Notes under the pieces: model-generated
The model's database searches: none
What the model saw: the letters and a program-made list of their open reading frames with translations, nothing else
What the model was told of the DNA's origin: nothing
Source of the DNA: Flavonifractor sp. An306
GTDB taxonomy: Bacteria; Bacillota; Clostridia; Oscillospirales; Oscillospiraceae
Length of the DNA: 64,000 bases
Reading direction: 5' to 3'
Assembly (NCBI RefSeq): GCF_002159455.1
Contig: NZ_NFIQ01000012.1
Coordinates: 1-64,000, forward strand
Shown: positions 40,736-49,934 of the stretch, in pieces
Position numbering within the stretch: position 1 is the stretch's first letter
How the letters are laid out: every line of letters begins with the position of its first letter
Position numbers and translations under genes: made by a program

Positions 40736-43700
40736 TTATTTGATGGTAATGAGCAGCTCGCCGGCCTTCACCGCGCCGCCCTCTTTGATGAGCACCTGGT
40801 CCACGGTGCCCTTCATCCGGGCCACCACGGAGGTCTCCATCTTCATGGCCTCGATCACGGCCAGAACCTGGTTCTCCTCCACGGTGTCGCCGGGCTTCAC
40901 GTTCACCTTGGACACCATGCCGGGGATGGAGGCGCCCACCTGGCTCTTGTCGGAGGGATCGGCCAGGTTGACCTTCCGCACCTGGGCGGTGGCGCTCTTG
41001 TCGGGCACCGCCACCTCACGGCGCATACCGTTGAGCTCGAACTGCACGTTGCGGGTGCCGTCCTCGTTCAGGTCGCCCAGGCCCAGGTACTTGATGACCA
41101 GGGTCTTGCCGTCCTCGATGTTGATTTTGTTGGTCTCGCCCAGGGCCATGCCGTTGAAGAACACATGGCTGCCCATGCGCATGATATAGCCGTACTCCTG
41201 CCGGTGGCGGTAGAAGTCCTCCACCACTTTGGGATAGAGGCACCAGGAGAGCACATTGTGGTCGGAGGCGTCGTCGTAGAACTTGCGGACCTCCTCCCGG
41301 GCCTTCTCGAAGTCCACCGGAGGCAGCAGCTCGCCGGGGCGGCAGGTGATGGGCTCCTCGCCCTTCAGCACCACCCGCTGGAGATCCTCGGGGAAGCCCC
41401 AGGCGGGCTGGCCCATCATGCCCTTGAAGTAGCTCACCACCGAGTCGGGGAAGGTGAGGGCCTCACCCCGCTCCACAATGTTCTCGGGGGTCAGGTCGTT
41501 CTGCACCATGAAGATGGCCAGGTCGCCCACCATCTTGGAGGAGGGGGTCACCTTCACGATGTCCCCCAGCATGTGGTTGACGGTGGTGTACATCTCCTTC
41601 ACCGCCTCAAACTGGTGGCCCAGGCCGATGCTCTCCACCTGGCTCTTCAGGTTGGTGTACTGGCCGCCAGGCATCTCGTAGCGGTAGATGTCGGTGGAGG
41701 GATTCTTAATGCCCGCTTCAAACTTGGCGTAGCGCAGCCGCACGTCGGCCCAGTAGTCGGACAGAGCCTGCAGCTTGTCAGGGTTCAGGCCGGTGTCCCG
41801 CTCCTGCCCCTGCAGGGCGGTGACCACCGCGTTCATGGAGGGCTGGCTGGTCATGGAGGACATGGAGTCGATGGCGCAGTCCACAATGTCCACCTTGGCC
41901 TCGGCGGCCATCAGATAGGCGGCCACCTGGTTGCCAGAGGTGTCGTGGGTGTGCAGGTGGATGGGAATGCCGATCTCCTGCTTCAGGGTGGATACCAGCT
42001 TCTTGGCGGCGTAGGGCTTCAGCAGGCCGGACATGTCCTTGATGCACAGCAGATGGGCCCCACGCTTTTCCAGCTCCTTGGCCATGTTGACATAATACTC
42101 CAGGGTGTACTTGTCCCGCTTGGGGTCCAGGATGTCGCCGGTGTAGCAGATGGTGGCCTCGCACAGCTTGCCTTGGTTGAGCACTTCGTCCATGGCGATC
42201 TCCATGCCGGGGATCCAGTTCAGGGAGTCGAAGATGCGGAACACGTCGATGCCCGACTTGGCGGCCTCCTTGACAAAGGCCCGGATCAGGTTGTCGGGGT
42301 AGTTGGTGTAGCCCACGGCGTTGGCGCCCCGGAAGAGCATCTGGAAGGGGATGTTGGGGATCTTCTCCCGCAGCAGCCGCAGCCGCTCCCAGGGGGACTC
42401 GTGGAGGAACCGGTAGGCCACGTCGAAGGTGGCGCCGCCCCACATCTCCAGGGAGAAGCAGTCGTTGAGGATTTCCGCGGTGCCCTCGGCGCACTTGAGC
42501 ATATCCCGGGTACGCACCCGGGTGGACAGCAGGGACTGGTGGGCGTCCCGCATGGTGGTGTCGGTGATGAGCAGCTTTTTCTGGTTCAGCACCCAGTCCC
42601 GCACCGCCTCGGGGCCCTTCTCATCCAGCAGCTGTTTCAGGCCGGTACACTTGGGGGGTGTATTCTCATAGGGGGGGAACCGGGGGATATCCAGCTGCAG
42701 CCGCTCGGCGGAGGGGGAGTCCACCTGGATCTGGGCGATATACTTGAGTACCTTGGTGGCCCGGTCCCGGCCGGTGTCGATGTCGAAGAGCTCGGGGGTC
42801 TCGTCGATAAACTTGGTGTGGCACTTGCCCGCCTGGAAGGTGGGGTGGGCCAGAATGTTGGTGACGAAGGGGATGTTGGTCTTGACGCCCCGGACGTGCT
42901 CCTCGCTGATGGCCCGCATGGCCTTGCGGCACACCCCCTCGAAGGTGTTGTCCCAGGAGGTGACCTTTACCAGCAGGGAGTCGTAGTAGGGGGAGATCTC
43001 GGCGCCGGTGTAGGCGTTGCCGCCGTCCAGACGGACGCCGAAGCCGCCGCCGGAGCGGTAGGCGGTGATCTTGCCGGTGTCGGGGGCGAAGTTGTTGGCC
43101 GGGTCCTCGGTGGTCACCCGGCACTGGAGGGCGTAGCCGTTCATGTGGACGGCCTCCTGGGAGGGGATGCCGATGGCGGGGGTGGACAGGGGGTGGCCCT
43201 CGGCGATGAGGATCTGGGCCCGTACCAGGTCGATGCCGGTGACCATCTCGGTGACGGTGTGCTCCACCTGGATGCGGGGGTTCATCTCAATAAAGTAGTG
43301 GCTGCCGTCCTTGTCCACCAGGAACTCCACCGTGCCGGCGGAGACGTAGCCCACGTGCTTTGCCACCTTTACCGCGTCCTCGTACAGCTTCTGGCGGGTG
43401 GCCTCGGGCACGCTGAAAGCGGGGGCGAACTCCACCACCTTCTGGTACCGCCGCTGGAGGGAGCAGTCACGCTCATAGAGGTGGACCACATTGCCGTACT
43501 TGTCGCCCAGGATCTGCACCTCGATGTGCTTGGGCTCCACCAGGTACTTTTCAATAAAGATGTCCTCGTTGCCGAAGGCCTTCTTGGCCTCGCTCTTCAC
43601 CAGGTTGAAGGCGGGAATGACCTCCTCCGGGGTGTCGCAGCGGCGCATGCCCCGGCCGCCGCCGCCGCCGGCCGCCTTCAGGATGATGGGGAAGCCGTAG

Positions 43701-44164
43701 CTCTTGGCCTTCTCCAGGGCCTCCTCCCCGTCCTTCAGTGGCTCGGTGGAGCCGGGAATGGTGGGCACGTTGCAGGCCTTGGCGATGGCCTTGGCGGTGA
43801 GCTTGTCTCCCATCTGCCCCAGGATCTTGGAGGAGGGGCCGATGAAGGTGATCCCCGCCTCCTCACAGGCCCGGGCGAAGTCGGCGTTCTCGCTCAGAAA
43901 GCCATAGCCGGGGTGGATGGCGTCCACATTCCGGCGCTTGGCCAGGTCGATGATGGAGGGGATGTCCAGGTAGGCTCCCAGGGGGGACTTGTTCTCGCCG
44001 ATGAGGTAGGCCTCGTCCGCCTTGGTGCGGAACAGGGCGAAGGTGTCCTCGTTGGAGTACATGGCTACCGTATGCAGCCCCAGGTCGTAGCAGGCCCGGA
44101 ATACCCGGATGGCGATTTCGCCCCGGTTGGCAACCAGGACCTTGTTAAACTTGCACTCTGCCAA
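40736..44164 (-). CDS. pyc: Pyruvate carboxylase
   Basis: A 1142-residue biotin enzyme that carboxylates pyruvate to oxaloacetate. Domains run in the usual order: biotin carboxylase (VLVANRGEIAIRVFRA, ATP-grasp GGGGGRGMRRCD, EMNPRIQVEHTVTE), carboxyltransferase (DTTMRDAHQSLLSTRVRTRDM, VFRIFDSLNWIPGM), an allosteric/tetramerisation linker, and the C-terminal biotinyl domain with K near 1108 in VIEAMKMETSV. The start is the TTG at 44164, with AAGGAAGG 6 nt upstream, in line with the normal family N-terminus; an ATG 33 nt earlier lacks a site. It is monocistronic. Confidence 0.96.
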   Translation of the reverse strand: MAECKFNKVLVANRGEIAIRVFRACYDLGLHTVAMYSNEDTFALFRTKADEAYLIGENKSPLGAYLDIPSIIDLAKRRNVDAIHPGYGFLSENADFARACEEAGITFIGPSSKILGQMGDKLTAKAIAKACNVPTIPGSTEPLKDGEEALEKAKSYGFPIILKAAGGGGGRGMRRCDTPEEVIPAFNLVKSEAKKAFGNEDIFIEKYLVEPKHIEVQILGDKYGNVVHLYERDCSLQRRYQKVVEFAPAFSVPEATRQKLYEDAVKVAKHVGYVSAGTVEFLVDKDGSHYFIEMNPRIQVEHTVTEMVTGIDLVRAQILIAEGHPLSTPAIGIPSQEAVHMNGYALQCRVTTEDPANNFAPDTGKITAYRSGGGFGVRLDGGNAYTGAEISPYYDSLLVKVTSWDNTFEGVCRKAMRAISEEHVRGVKTNIPFVTNILAHPTFQAGKCHTKFIDETPELFDIDTGRDRATKVLKYIAQIQVDSPSAERLQLDIPRFPPYENTPPKCTGLKQLLDEKGPEAVRDWVLNQKKLLITDTTMRDAHQSLLSTRVRTRDMLKCAEGTAEILNDCFSLEMWGGATFDVAYRFLHESPWERLRLLREKIPNIPFQMLFRGANAVGYTNYPDNLIRAFVKEAAKSGIDVFRIFDSLNWIPGMEIAMDEVLNQGKLCEATICYTGDILDPKRDKYTLEYYVNMAKELEKRGAHLLCIKDMSGLLKPYAAKKLVSTLKQEIGIPIHLHTHDTSGNQVAAYLMAAEAKVDIVDCAIDSMSSMTSQPSMNAVVTALQGQERDTGLNPDKLQALSDYWADVRLRYAKFEAGIKNPSTDIYRYEMPGGQYTNLKSQVESIGLGHQFEAVKEMYTTVNHMLGDIVKVTPSSKMVGDLAIFMVQNDLTPENIVERGEALTFPDSVVSYFKGMMGQPAWGFPEDLQRVVLKGEEPITCRPGELLPPVDFEKAREEVRKFYDDASDHNVLSWCLYPKVVEDFYRHRQEYGYIMRMGSHVFFNGMALGETNKINIEDGKTLVIKYLGLGDLNEDGTRNVQFELNGMRREVAVPDKSATAQVRKVNLADPSDKSQVGASIPGMVSKVNVKPGDTVEENQVLAVIEAMKMETSVVARMKGTVDQVLIKEGGAVKAGELLITIK

Positions 44165-44302
44165 TGCTGTCCTTCCTTTCTGAATAAATTTTGTCATAAT
44201 CTGTCAAAAAAATCACAAAGATGCCGGCGGTCACATTCCGCCGCCTGTGCCGTGCAACGCCCGTGCCGCACAGCAAATACCAGTTATATACCGATTAAAA
44301 AT

Positions 44303-44331
44303 ATTATATCTGTACGGTGAAGTTTTTGCAA
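44303..44331 (-). promoter_or_regulatory. pyc promoter
   Basis: Minus strand TTGCAA (44331-44326), 17-nt spacer, perfect TATAAT (44308-44303). The leader is about 130 nt and contains a GCGGCGGAATGTGACCGCC hairpin near 44230-44250. Confidence 0.7.
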
Positions 44332-44355
44332 TCATTTTTCATGTAAATTGCAAAA
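44324..44355 (-). promoter_or_regulatory. Inverted repeat overlapping the pyc -35
   Basis: Perfect 9-bp arms, TTTTGCAAT (44324-44332) and ATTGCAAAA (44347-44355), with a 14-nt spacer. The left arm covers the -35, so a dimeric repressor site is likely. Confidence 0.5.
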
Positions 44356-44427
44356 GTTGGCGGGTAGCACAGGAAACCGACAGATGGCCAGAGGCCTTTG
44401 TTGCGCTTTCACAGGGGACGGCCTTCA

Positions 44428-44456
44428 TTGACTTTTCCCGGCGCACGTGTTATATA
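44428..44456 (+). promoter_or_regulatory. Promoter of the MATE exporter gene
   Basis: TTGACT (44428-44433), 17-nt spacer, TATATA (44451-44456). The start near 44463 gives a leader of about 84 nt that holds a 26-bp palindrome. Confidence 0.7.
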
Positions 44457-44500
44457 TAGGGAACATATAGGATAGCCCGCCGGGGCTTTTATTGTGCAGT

Positions 44501-44526
44501 AGGCCTGTGTTGTACAACACAGGCCT
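44501..44526 (+). promoter_or_regulatory. 26-bp perfect palindrome in the MATE leader
   Basis: AGGCCTGTGTTGT (44501-44513) and its exact complement ACAACACAGGCCT (44514-44526), then AAATTTTT. As RNA it is a terminator-like hairpin; as DNA it is a dimer operator. It lies 20 nt before the GTG start. Confidence 0.6.
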
Positions 44527-44546
44527 AAATTTTTGCAGGTGATTTT

Positions 44547-45869
44547 GTGAGAGATAAGGGCTGTTTTCATAACTTTGTCAAGTATGCGTCCCTGAATGTG
44601 CTGGGGATGCTGGGGCTGTCCTGCTACATCCTGGCCGACACCTTTTTCATTGCCAACGCGCTGGGCAGCAGGGGACTGACCGCCCTCAATCTGGCCATCC
44701 CCATATACAGCTTTGTCCATGGCTGCGGATTGATGATCGGCATGGGCGGCGGGATCCGGTTTGCCATCCGGAAGTACCAGGGGGAGCGGAGAGAGTCCGA
44801 CATGATCTTCAGCCACGCGGTTGGCCTGGCGGTGGGGTTTGCGGCGTGCTTTCTGCTGGCGGGCCTGCTGCTGTCCGGCCGGATCGTGGCCCTGCTGGGG
44901 GCGGACCGGAGCATCTTTGATATGACCCGGATCTATGTCCGCATGGTGCTGCTGTTCTCCCCTCTGTTTCTGCTCAACAACGTGCTGCTGGCCTTTGTCC
45001 GCAACGACGGGGCGCCCCAGCGGTCCATGGCCGCCATGGTGGGGGGCAGCCTGTCCAATGTGGTGCTGGACTATGTGTTTCTCTTTCCGTGCCGCATGGG
45101 CATGTTTGGCGCGGTGCTGGCCACGGGGCTGGCGCCGGTGGTCAGTATGCTGATCCTGTCCCCCCATATGCTCCGGAGGCGGAATACCTTCCATCTGGTG
45201 CGGTGCCGGTGGAGCCGGACGGTGACCGCCGGAATCTTCTCGGGCGGCGTGCCCTCTCTGATCACGGAGGTGTCCGCCGGGGTGGTGATCCTGGTGTTCA
45301 ACGGGATTCTGCTGGCTATGCAGGGGAACGTGGGGGTGGCGGCCTATGGGGTGATTGCCAACCTTTCCCTGGTGGTGACGGCCATCTATACCGGCATCGG
45401 ACAGGGGATCCAGCCCATCCTCAGCAGCAGCTTCGGCGCGGGCAACCGGGAGGATGTGCGAAAGTTGCTGCGGTATGCCCTGACCGCCATGCTGCTGCTG
45501 TCGGCGGTTCTGTACGGGGCGGTCTGGTTCGGGGCCTCCCCCATCGCCGCCGCCTTCAACAGCGAGGGCGACCGCCTGCTGCAGGCCTTTGCCGAGGAGG
45601 GGCTGAAACTCTATTTTATCGCCTGCCCCTTTGCGGGCTTCAATATCATCCTGGCGGTCTATTTCGCCGCCACGGAATACGCCCATCCCGCCCGGATCAT
45701 CTCCCTGCTGCGGGGATTTGTCCTGATCCTTCCCATGGCCTTCGCCCTGTCTGCCGGATTTGGCATGACCGGGGTGTGGTGCGCCGTCCCCGTTACCGAG
45801 GCCCTTGTGGCCGGGGTGGGAGCGCTGTATTGGAGCAGAGGAGACCGGCAGATGCTTGTACGGACATAG
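44547..45869 (+). CDS. MATE family multidrug/cation antiporter
   Basis: A 440-residue membrane protein with about 12 hydrophobic segments in two similar halves, as in MATE (NorM/DinF/MepA-like) exporters. The first half begins FVKYASLNVLGMLGLSCYILADTFFIANALG, and the conserved start of the second half is GGVPSLITEVSAGVVILVFN with YGVIANLSLVVTAIYTGIGQGIQPILS. It should pump drugs or metabolites out using Na+ or H+. The GTG start follows AGGTGA, and a palindromic leader suggests control by a drug-sensing repressor encoded elsewhere. No regulator gene lies next to it. Confidence 0.88.
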   Translation: MRDKGCFHNFVKYASLNVLGMLGLSCYILADTFFIANALGSRGLTALNLAIPIYSFVHGCGLMIGMGGGIRFAIRKYQGERRESDMIFSHAVGLAVGFAACFLLAGLLLSGRIVALLGADRSIFDMTRIYVRMVLLFSPLFLLNNVLLAFVRNDGAPQRSMAAMVGGSLSNVVLDYVFLFPCRMGMFGAVLATGLAPVVSMLILSPHMLRRRNTFHLVRCRWSRTVTAGIFSGGVPSLITEVSAGVVILVFNGILLAMQGNVGVAAYGVIANLSLVVTAIYTGIGQGIQPILSSSFGAGNREDVRKLLRYALTAMLLLSAVLYGAVWFGASPIAAAFNSEGDRLLQAFAEEGLKLYFIACPFAGFNIILAVYFAATEYAHPARIISLLRGFVLILPMAFALSAGFGMTGVWCAVPVTEALVAGVGALYWSRGDRQMLVRT

Positions 45870-45905
45870 GAAATATGCTACACTGAGCCAAAAGGGGGGA
45901 GAGAC

Positions 45906-47978
45906 ATGCCGCTGCGCTTGACCGACAGCCTGCGGACCCTGCCGGGGGTGGGCCCGGCCCGGGCCGGGAGCCTGGAGAAGCTGGGCCTGCAGACGGTGGA
46001 GGACCTGCTGGGCTATTATCCCCGCGGCTATGAGGATCGGCGGCTGGCGGCCACCATCGCCTCCGCCCCGGCGGATGTGCCGGTGTGCCTCACCCTGATG
46101 GTGGCGGAGGAGCCCCGGCTCTCCCGTATCCGCAAGGGGCTGGAGCTGGTGAAGGTGCGCCTGGTGGACGACACCGGCAGTCTTACCGCCACCTTTTTCA
46201 ACCAGAGCTATCTGAAAAACGCCCTGCGGGAGGGGGAGAGCTACGTCTGCTTCGGCCGGGTGGAGGGGACGTCCAACCGCAAGCAGATGACCAACCCGGT
46301 GTGCGAGCGGGCGGACCGGGTGAAGTACAACGGGCGGATCCTGCCGGTGTACCACCTGACCCACGGTATCTCCAACAACTTTCTGGCGGGGCTGGCCCTG
46401 CAGTGTGTGGAGGACTGCGCCGGCCAGGTGGAGGAGGCCCTGCCCCACGAGCTGCGGCAGGCCCACGCCCTGGCCACGGTGGAATTTGCCTGCCGGAACA
46501 TCCACTTTCCCAAGGATGAGACCGCCCTGGAGGTGGCCCGCCGCCGGCTGATCTTTGAGGAGCTGTTCTCCCTCACCTGCGGCATGGCCCTGCTCCGCCA
46601 CCGGCGGGACCGGGCGGCGGGGCGCACCTTCCTTATTCCGGATGTGGAGGACTTTCTGGCCCTGCTGCCCTTCCACCTCACCGGGGCCCAGCGGCGGGTG
46701 ATGGAGGAGATGGCCGCCGACCTGTCCTCCGGCGTGCCCATGAACCGGCTGGTCCAGGGGGATGTGGGCTCGGGCAAGACCATGCTGGCGGCCTACGGCG
46801 CCTGGGTGACGGCGAAAAACGGCTGCCAGTGCGCCCTGATGGCCCCCACAGAGCTGCTGGCCGAGCAGCACTACCGCTCCCTGGTCCCCCTGCTGGGGCA
46901 GGCGGGGCTGCGGGTGGGCCTGCTCACCGGGGCGGTGAAGGGAAAGGCCCGGAAGGAGCTGTACGCCGCCCTGGAGGAGGGGACCATGGACCTGGTGATC
47001 GGCACCCACGCCCTCATCAGCGAGGGGGTGGCCTTTGCCAACCTGGGGCTGGTGGTCACCGACGAGCAGCACCGCTTCGGCGTGGCCCAGCGGGCGGCCC
47101 TGGCCGCCAAAGCGGCAGTGCCCCCCCATGTGCTGGTCATGTCGGCCACCCCCATTCCCCGCACCCTGTCCCTGGTGATCTACGGGGACCTGGAGGTGTC
47201 GGTGGTGGACGAGCTGCCCCCCGGCCGCAGTCCGGTGGCCACCTACGTGGTGGGGGAGGACAAGCGGCAGCGGATGTACAACTTTGTCCGCAAGCTGGTG
47301 GGAGAGGGCCGGCAGGCCTACATGGTCTGCCCCGCCGTGGAGGAGGGGGAGGATGGTGAGGACGGCCAGGGCCTGGACCTGAAGGCCGCCGTATCTTACG
47401 CCCACACCCTCCAGACCCAGGTGTTTCCCGACCTGCGGGTGGGTCTGGTCCACGGGAAGATGAAGAGCAGGGAGAAGGAGGCGGTGATGACCGCCTTTGC
47501 CGCCGGGGACCTGGACGTGCTGGTGTCCACCACCGTCATCGAGGTGGGGGTGGACGTGCCCAACGCAGCCCTGATGGTGGTGGAAAACGCCGACCGGTTT
47601 GGCCTCAGCCAGCTCCACCAGCTCCGGGGCCGGGTGGGCCGGGGGAAGCATCAGTCCTACTGCGTGCTGGTCACCGCCACCCGCAACCCCGACAGCCGGG
47701 AGCGGCTGCGGGTCTTGTCAAAAACCAACGACGGGTTTAAAATAGCCGAGGAAGATCTGCGCCTCCGGGGTCCCGGCGACTTTTTCGGGGAGCGGCAGCA
47801 CGGTCTGCCCCAGCTGTCCATCGCTGATCTGACGGGGGACATGCGGGTGCTGAAGCAGGCCCAGGGGGCGGCGGAGGAGCTGCTGCGCTCCGACCCGGAC
47901 CTGAGCCGGCCGGAGCACGCCGGACTGCTGGAGCGGGTGCGCAGGCTCTTTGCCGACCACGGCGATATGTTTAACTGA
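45906..47978 (+). CDS. recG: ATP-dependent DNA helicase RecG
   Basis: A 690-residue branch-migration helicase. The N-terminal wedge/OB domain (SLRTLPGVGPARAGSLEKLGLQTVEDLLGYYPRGYEDR) is followed by the superfamily-2 motor: motif I QGDVGSGKTMLA, motif II TDEQHRFGVAQR, motif III MSATPIPRTLSL, motif IV/V LVSTTVIEVGVDVPNAALM, and motif VI HQLRGRVGRGKHQSYC. RecG remodels stalled replication forks and Holliday junctions. Length is usual (about 680-700). AAAGGGGGGAGAG precedes the ATG. It starts 36 nt after the MATE gene and may share its transcript. Confidence 0.97.
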   Translation: MPLRLTDSLRTLPGVGPARAGSLEKLGLQTVEDLLGYYPRGYEDRRLAATIASAPADVPVCLTLMVAEEPRLSRIRKGLELVKVRLVDDTGSLTATFFNQSYLKNALREGESYVCFGRVEGTSNRKQMTNPVCERADRVKYNGRILPVYHLTHGISNNFLAGLALQCVEDCAGQVEEALPHELRQAHALATVEFACRNIHFPKDETALEVARRRLIFEELFSLTCGMALLRHRRDRAAGRTFLIPDVEDFLALLPFHLTGAQRRVMEEMAADLSSGVPMNRLVQGDVGSGKTMLAAYGAWVTAKNGCQCALMAPTELLAEQHYRSLVPLLGQAGLRVGLLTGAVKGKARKELYAALEEGTMDLVIGTHALISEGVAFANLGLVVTDEQHRFGVAQRAALAAKAAVPPHVLVMSATPIPRTLSLVIYGDLEVSVVDELPPGRSPVATYVVGEDKRQRMYNFVRKLVGEGRQAYMVCPAVEEGEDGEDGQGLDLKAAVSYAHTLQTQVFPDLRVGLVHGKMKSREKEAVMTAFAAGDLDVLVSTTVIEVGVDVPNAALMVVENADRFGLSQLHQLRGRVGRGKHQSYCVLVTATRNPDSRERLRVLSKTNDGFKIAEEDLRLRGPGDFFGERQHGLPQLSIADLTGDMRVLKQAQGAAEELLRSDPDLSRPEHAGLLERVRRLFADHGDMFN

Positions 47979-47998
47979 CAAAGGAATGAGACAAGACC

Positions 47999-48388
47999 AT
48001 GGACAGAATGGAAGAGACCAAGGCCCTGCGGGCCAGGACGGATGTGCATTACAACTGCTGCCAGTCGGTGCTGGTGCCCTTTTGCAAAGAATGCGGCCTG
48101 AGCCATGAGCAGGCCTACCAGCTGGGGGCCCATTTTGGCTCCGGCATGCGGCACGGCTCCACCTGCGGGGCGGTGACCGGGGCCCTGATGGTGCTGGGCC
48201 TGGCCGGCCAGGGGCAGGAGGCCTCCAACCTCCTGCTGCGGAAGTTCCGGGAGAAGAATCAGGTGCTGGACTGTGCCGGGCTGCTGGCCCTGGCCAAGGA
48301 GCGGGGAGAGGTGCGCAAGCCCCACTGCGACCGGATGGTATATGACGCGGTGGAGCTGCTGGAGGAGCTGCTGCCCGACCGGATGTGA
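47999..48388 (+). CDS. C_GCAxxG_C_C family redox-type protein
   Basis: A 129-residue protein of the C_GCAxxG_C_C family. Conserved blocks are HYNCCQSVLVPF at the N-terminus, FGSGMRHGSTCGAVTGALMVLGL around residue 50, and later Cys in DCAGLL and PHCDRMVYDAVELLEELL. The spaced cysteines suggest a metal or redox site; the function is not established. It follows recG by 20 nt, with AAGGAATGAG upstream, so it is probably cotranscribed. Confidence 0.82.
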   Translation: MDRMEETKALRARTDVHYNCCQSVLVPFCKECGLSHEQAYQLGAHFGSGMRHGSTCGAVTGALMVLGLAGQGQEASNLLLRKFREKNQVLDCAGLLALAKERGEVRKPHCDRMVYDAVELLEELLPDRM

Positions 48389-48397
48389 GCAATGAAA

Positions 48398-48432
48398 GCG
48401 CCCCCCGCGCCGTTGGCGCGGGGGGCGCTTTT
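48398..48432. terminator. Bidirectional terminator
   Basis: GCGCCCCCCGCGCC (48398-48411) with GGCGCGGGGGGCGC (48415-48428), loop GTT, flanked by AAA and TTTT. It separates the convergent C_GCAxxG_C_C and carboxypeptidase genes. Confidence 0.88.
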
Positions 48433-48439
48433 GTACAGG

Positions 48440-49840
48440 TTATCTGTGGCGGCGGGAGCCGGTGTACCGGGAGCGGCGGCCGCCTCCGCTGTGGGAGCCG
48501 TAGCGGCCCCGCCGGCTTCCGAAGAGCAGCCGGCGCACCACCAGGAAAGCCACCGCTACCAGGATCACCACCAGCAGCACCTTCACCCACAGCTGGCCGA
48601 AGAACTTTTCCAGCCGGTCCAGCCGGTAGAGCCAGGGGTCCCGCTCCACCGACATGCTGGCCACCAGAGGCAGGGTGCCGTAGGTCTGATCGTTGAAGGA
48701 GACCGAGATGGTGCCCAGCTGCTGGCCCTGCTCCACCGGGGCCTCCACGCTCTGGGCGTTGAGGGTGTAGTTGTATTCCAGATCCTCTGTGGAGACGTCA
48801 TTGGGCAGCAGGGCGGAGATCTCCCCCTGAGGGGCTAGGGTGACGTAGTTGGTGTCCTTGCCCAGGGTGACCTCCACCTCCGGGATGTCCCGCTTGGTGG
48901 CGTCCAGCATAACTTGCCGGGAAAAGTTCTTGAAGCCCCAATCCAGCAGGCGGCTGGACTCGCTGAAGTAGGTGTACCCGGCGCTGCCGGTGGCCCCCTC
49001 CTCCCGCTCACAGCCCATGACCACCGAGATCAGGTTCCGGTCCTCCTTGGTGGCCGAGGCCGCCAGGCAGTAGCCCGCCTCCGGGGTGGAGCCGGTCTTG
49101 ATGCCGGTGGCGTAGGAATAGAGGTAGCCCAGGTAGCGGAAGTTGGAGATGAGGGCGTTGGTGGTGCGGATCTCCCGCTCCTCCGGGTGCAGATTGGTGG
49201 CGGGCATGATGTAGCTCTTGGAGGCGACGATGGTGCGGAAGGTCTCGTGCTTCATGGCCTCCTTGCTCATCAGGTATACGTCGTAGGCGGTGGTGTAGTG
49301 GTTGTCGTCGTGGTAGCCGTGGGTGTTGGCAAAGTGGGTGCCCGTCATGCCCAGCTCGGCCGCCCGCTGGTTCATCAGCTCCACAAAGCTGGCCACATCC
49401 CCGCTCACCGCCTCCGCCATCACATTGCAGGCCTCGTTGGCCGAGGGCAGCAGGGCGGCGTACAGCAGGTCGATGATCCGGATTTCCTCCCCCTCCTTGA
49501 TGTCGGCGGTGGAGGCGTTGTCCCCAATGCCGGTGTGGATGGCGGGACCGGCGGTGACGGTCTGCTCCAGGGTGAGCTTGCCGGCGTCCACCGCCTCCAG
49601 GGTGAGCATACAGGTCATCACCTTGGTGATGGAGGCGGGGTACATCTTCTCGTGGGCGTTGAGCTCATAGAGAATTTCGTCGGTGTCCGGGTCCACCAGG
49701 ACGGCGGCCTTGGCGTCCACCACCATGCTGTCCAGGATGTCGCTGCCGCTGCTCTCCCCGGCGGCCAGGGCGAAGGGCGAGACCAGGGAGAGGGCCAGAA
49801 GAAGGGTGAGAAGGAGAGAGAGCAGTCTGGATTTTTTCAT
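48440..49840 (-). CDS. D-alanyl-D-alanine carboxypeptidase (DacF/PBP5 type)
   Basis: A 466-residue low-molecular-weight penicillin-binding protein that trims the terminal D-Ala of wall peptides. A signal peptide (residues 1-26) is followed by the S11 peptidase domain with S70-x-x-K73 (SITK), S133-x-N135 (SAN) and K248-T-G (KTG), all intact. A beta-rich PBP5 C-terminal domain follows, then an unusual end: a transmembrane helix (VKVLLVVILVAVAFLVV) and a very basic Arg/Gly/Ser tail (GSRRGRYGSHSGGGRRSRY...). Most relatives end in an amphipathic anchor instead. The start is the ATG with GGAG 6 nt upstream. Confidence 0.92.
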   Translation of the reverse strand: MKKSRLLSLLLTLLLALSLVSPFALAAGESSGSDILDSMVVDAKAAVLVDPDTDEILYELNAHEKMYPASITKVMTCMLTLEAVDAGKLTLEQTVTAGPAIHTGIGDNASTADIKEGEEIRIIDLLYAALLPSANEACNVMAEAVSGDVASFVELMNQRAAELGMTGTHFANTHGYHDDNHYTTAYDVYLMSKEAMKHETFRTIVASKSYIMPATNLHPEEREIRTTNALISNFRYLGYLYSYATGIKTGSTPEAGYCLAASATKEDRNLISVVMGCEREEGATGSAGYTYFSESSRLLDWGFKNFSRQVMLDATKRDIPEVEVTLGKDTNYVTLAPQGEISALLPNDVSTEDLEYNYTLNAQSVEAPVEQGQQLGTISVSFNDQTYGTLPLVASMSVERDPWLYRLDRLEKFFGQLWVKVLLVVILVAVAFLVVRRLLFGSRRGRYGSHSGGGRRSRYTGSRRHR

Positions 49841-49859
49841 AGGAAACTCCATTTAAGTA

Positions 49860-49868
49860 TGATATAAT
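49860..49868 (+). promoter_or_regulatory. Extended -10 promoter of the ComEA-like/two-component operon
   Basis: TGA followed by TATAAT (49863-49868). It lies 66 nt before the ATG at 49935. No clear -35. Confidence 0.45.
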
Positions 49869-49883
49869 AAGGTTGTGTATTTG

Positions 49884-49892
49884 ATTATACCA
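49884..49892 (-). promoter_or_regulatory. Extended -10 promoter of the carboxypeptidase gene
   Basis: Minus strand TGG then TATAAT (49889-49884), about 45 nt upstream of the ATG at 49840. It crosses the divergent plus-strand -10 region, so the two transcripts overlap at their 5' ends. Confidence 0.45.
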
Positions 49893-49934
49893 GACCCCAC
49901 ACTGGGACGCAACGGGGGAGAAGGTTACAAAATC

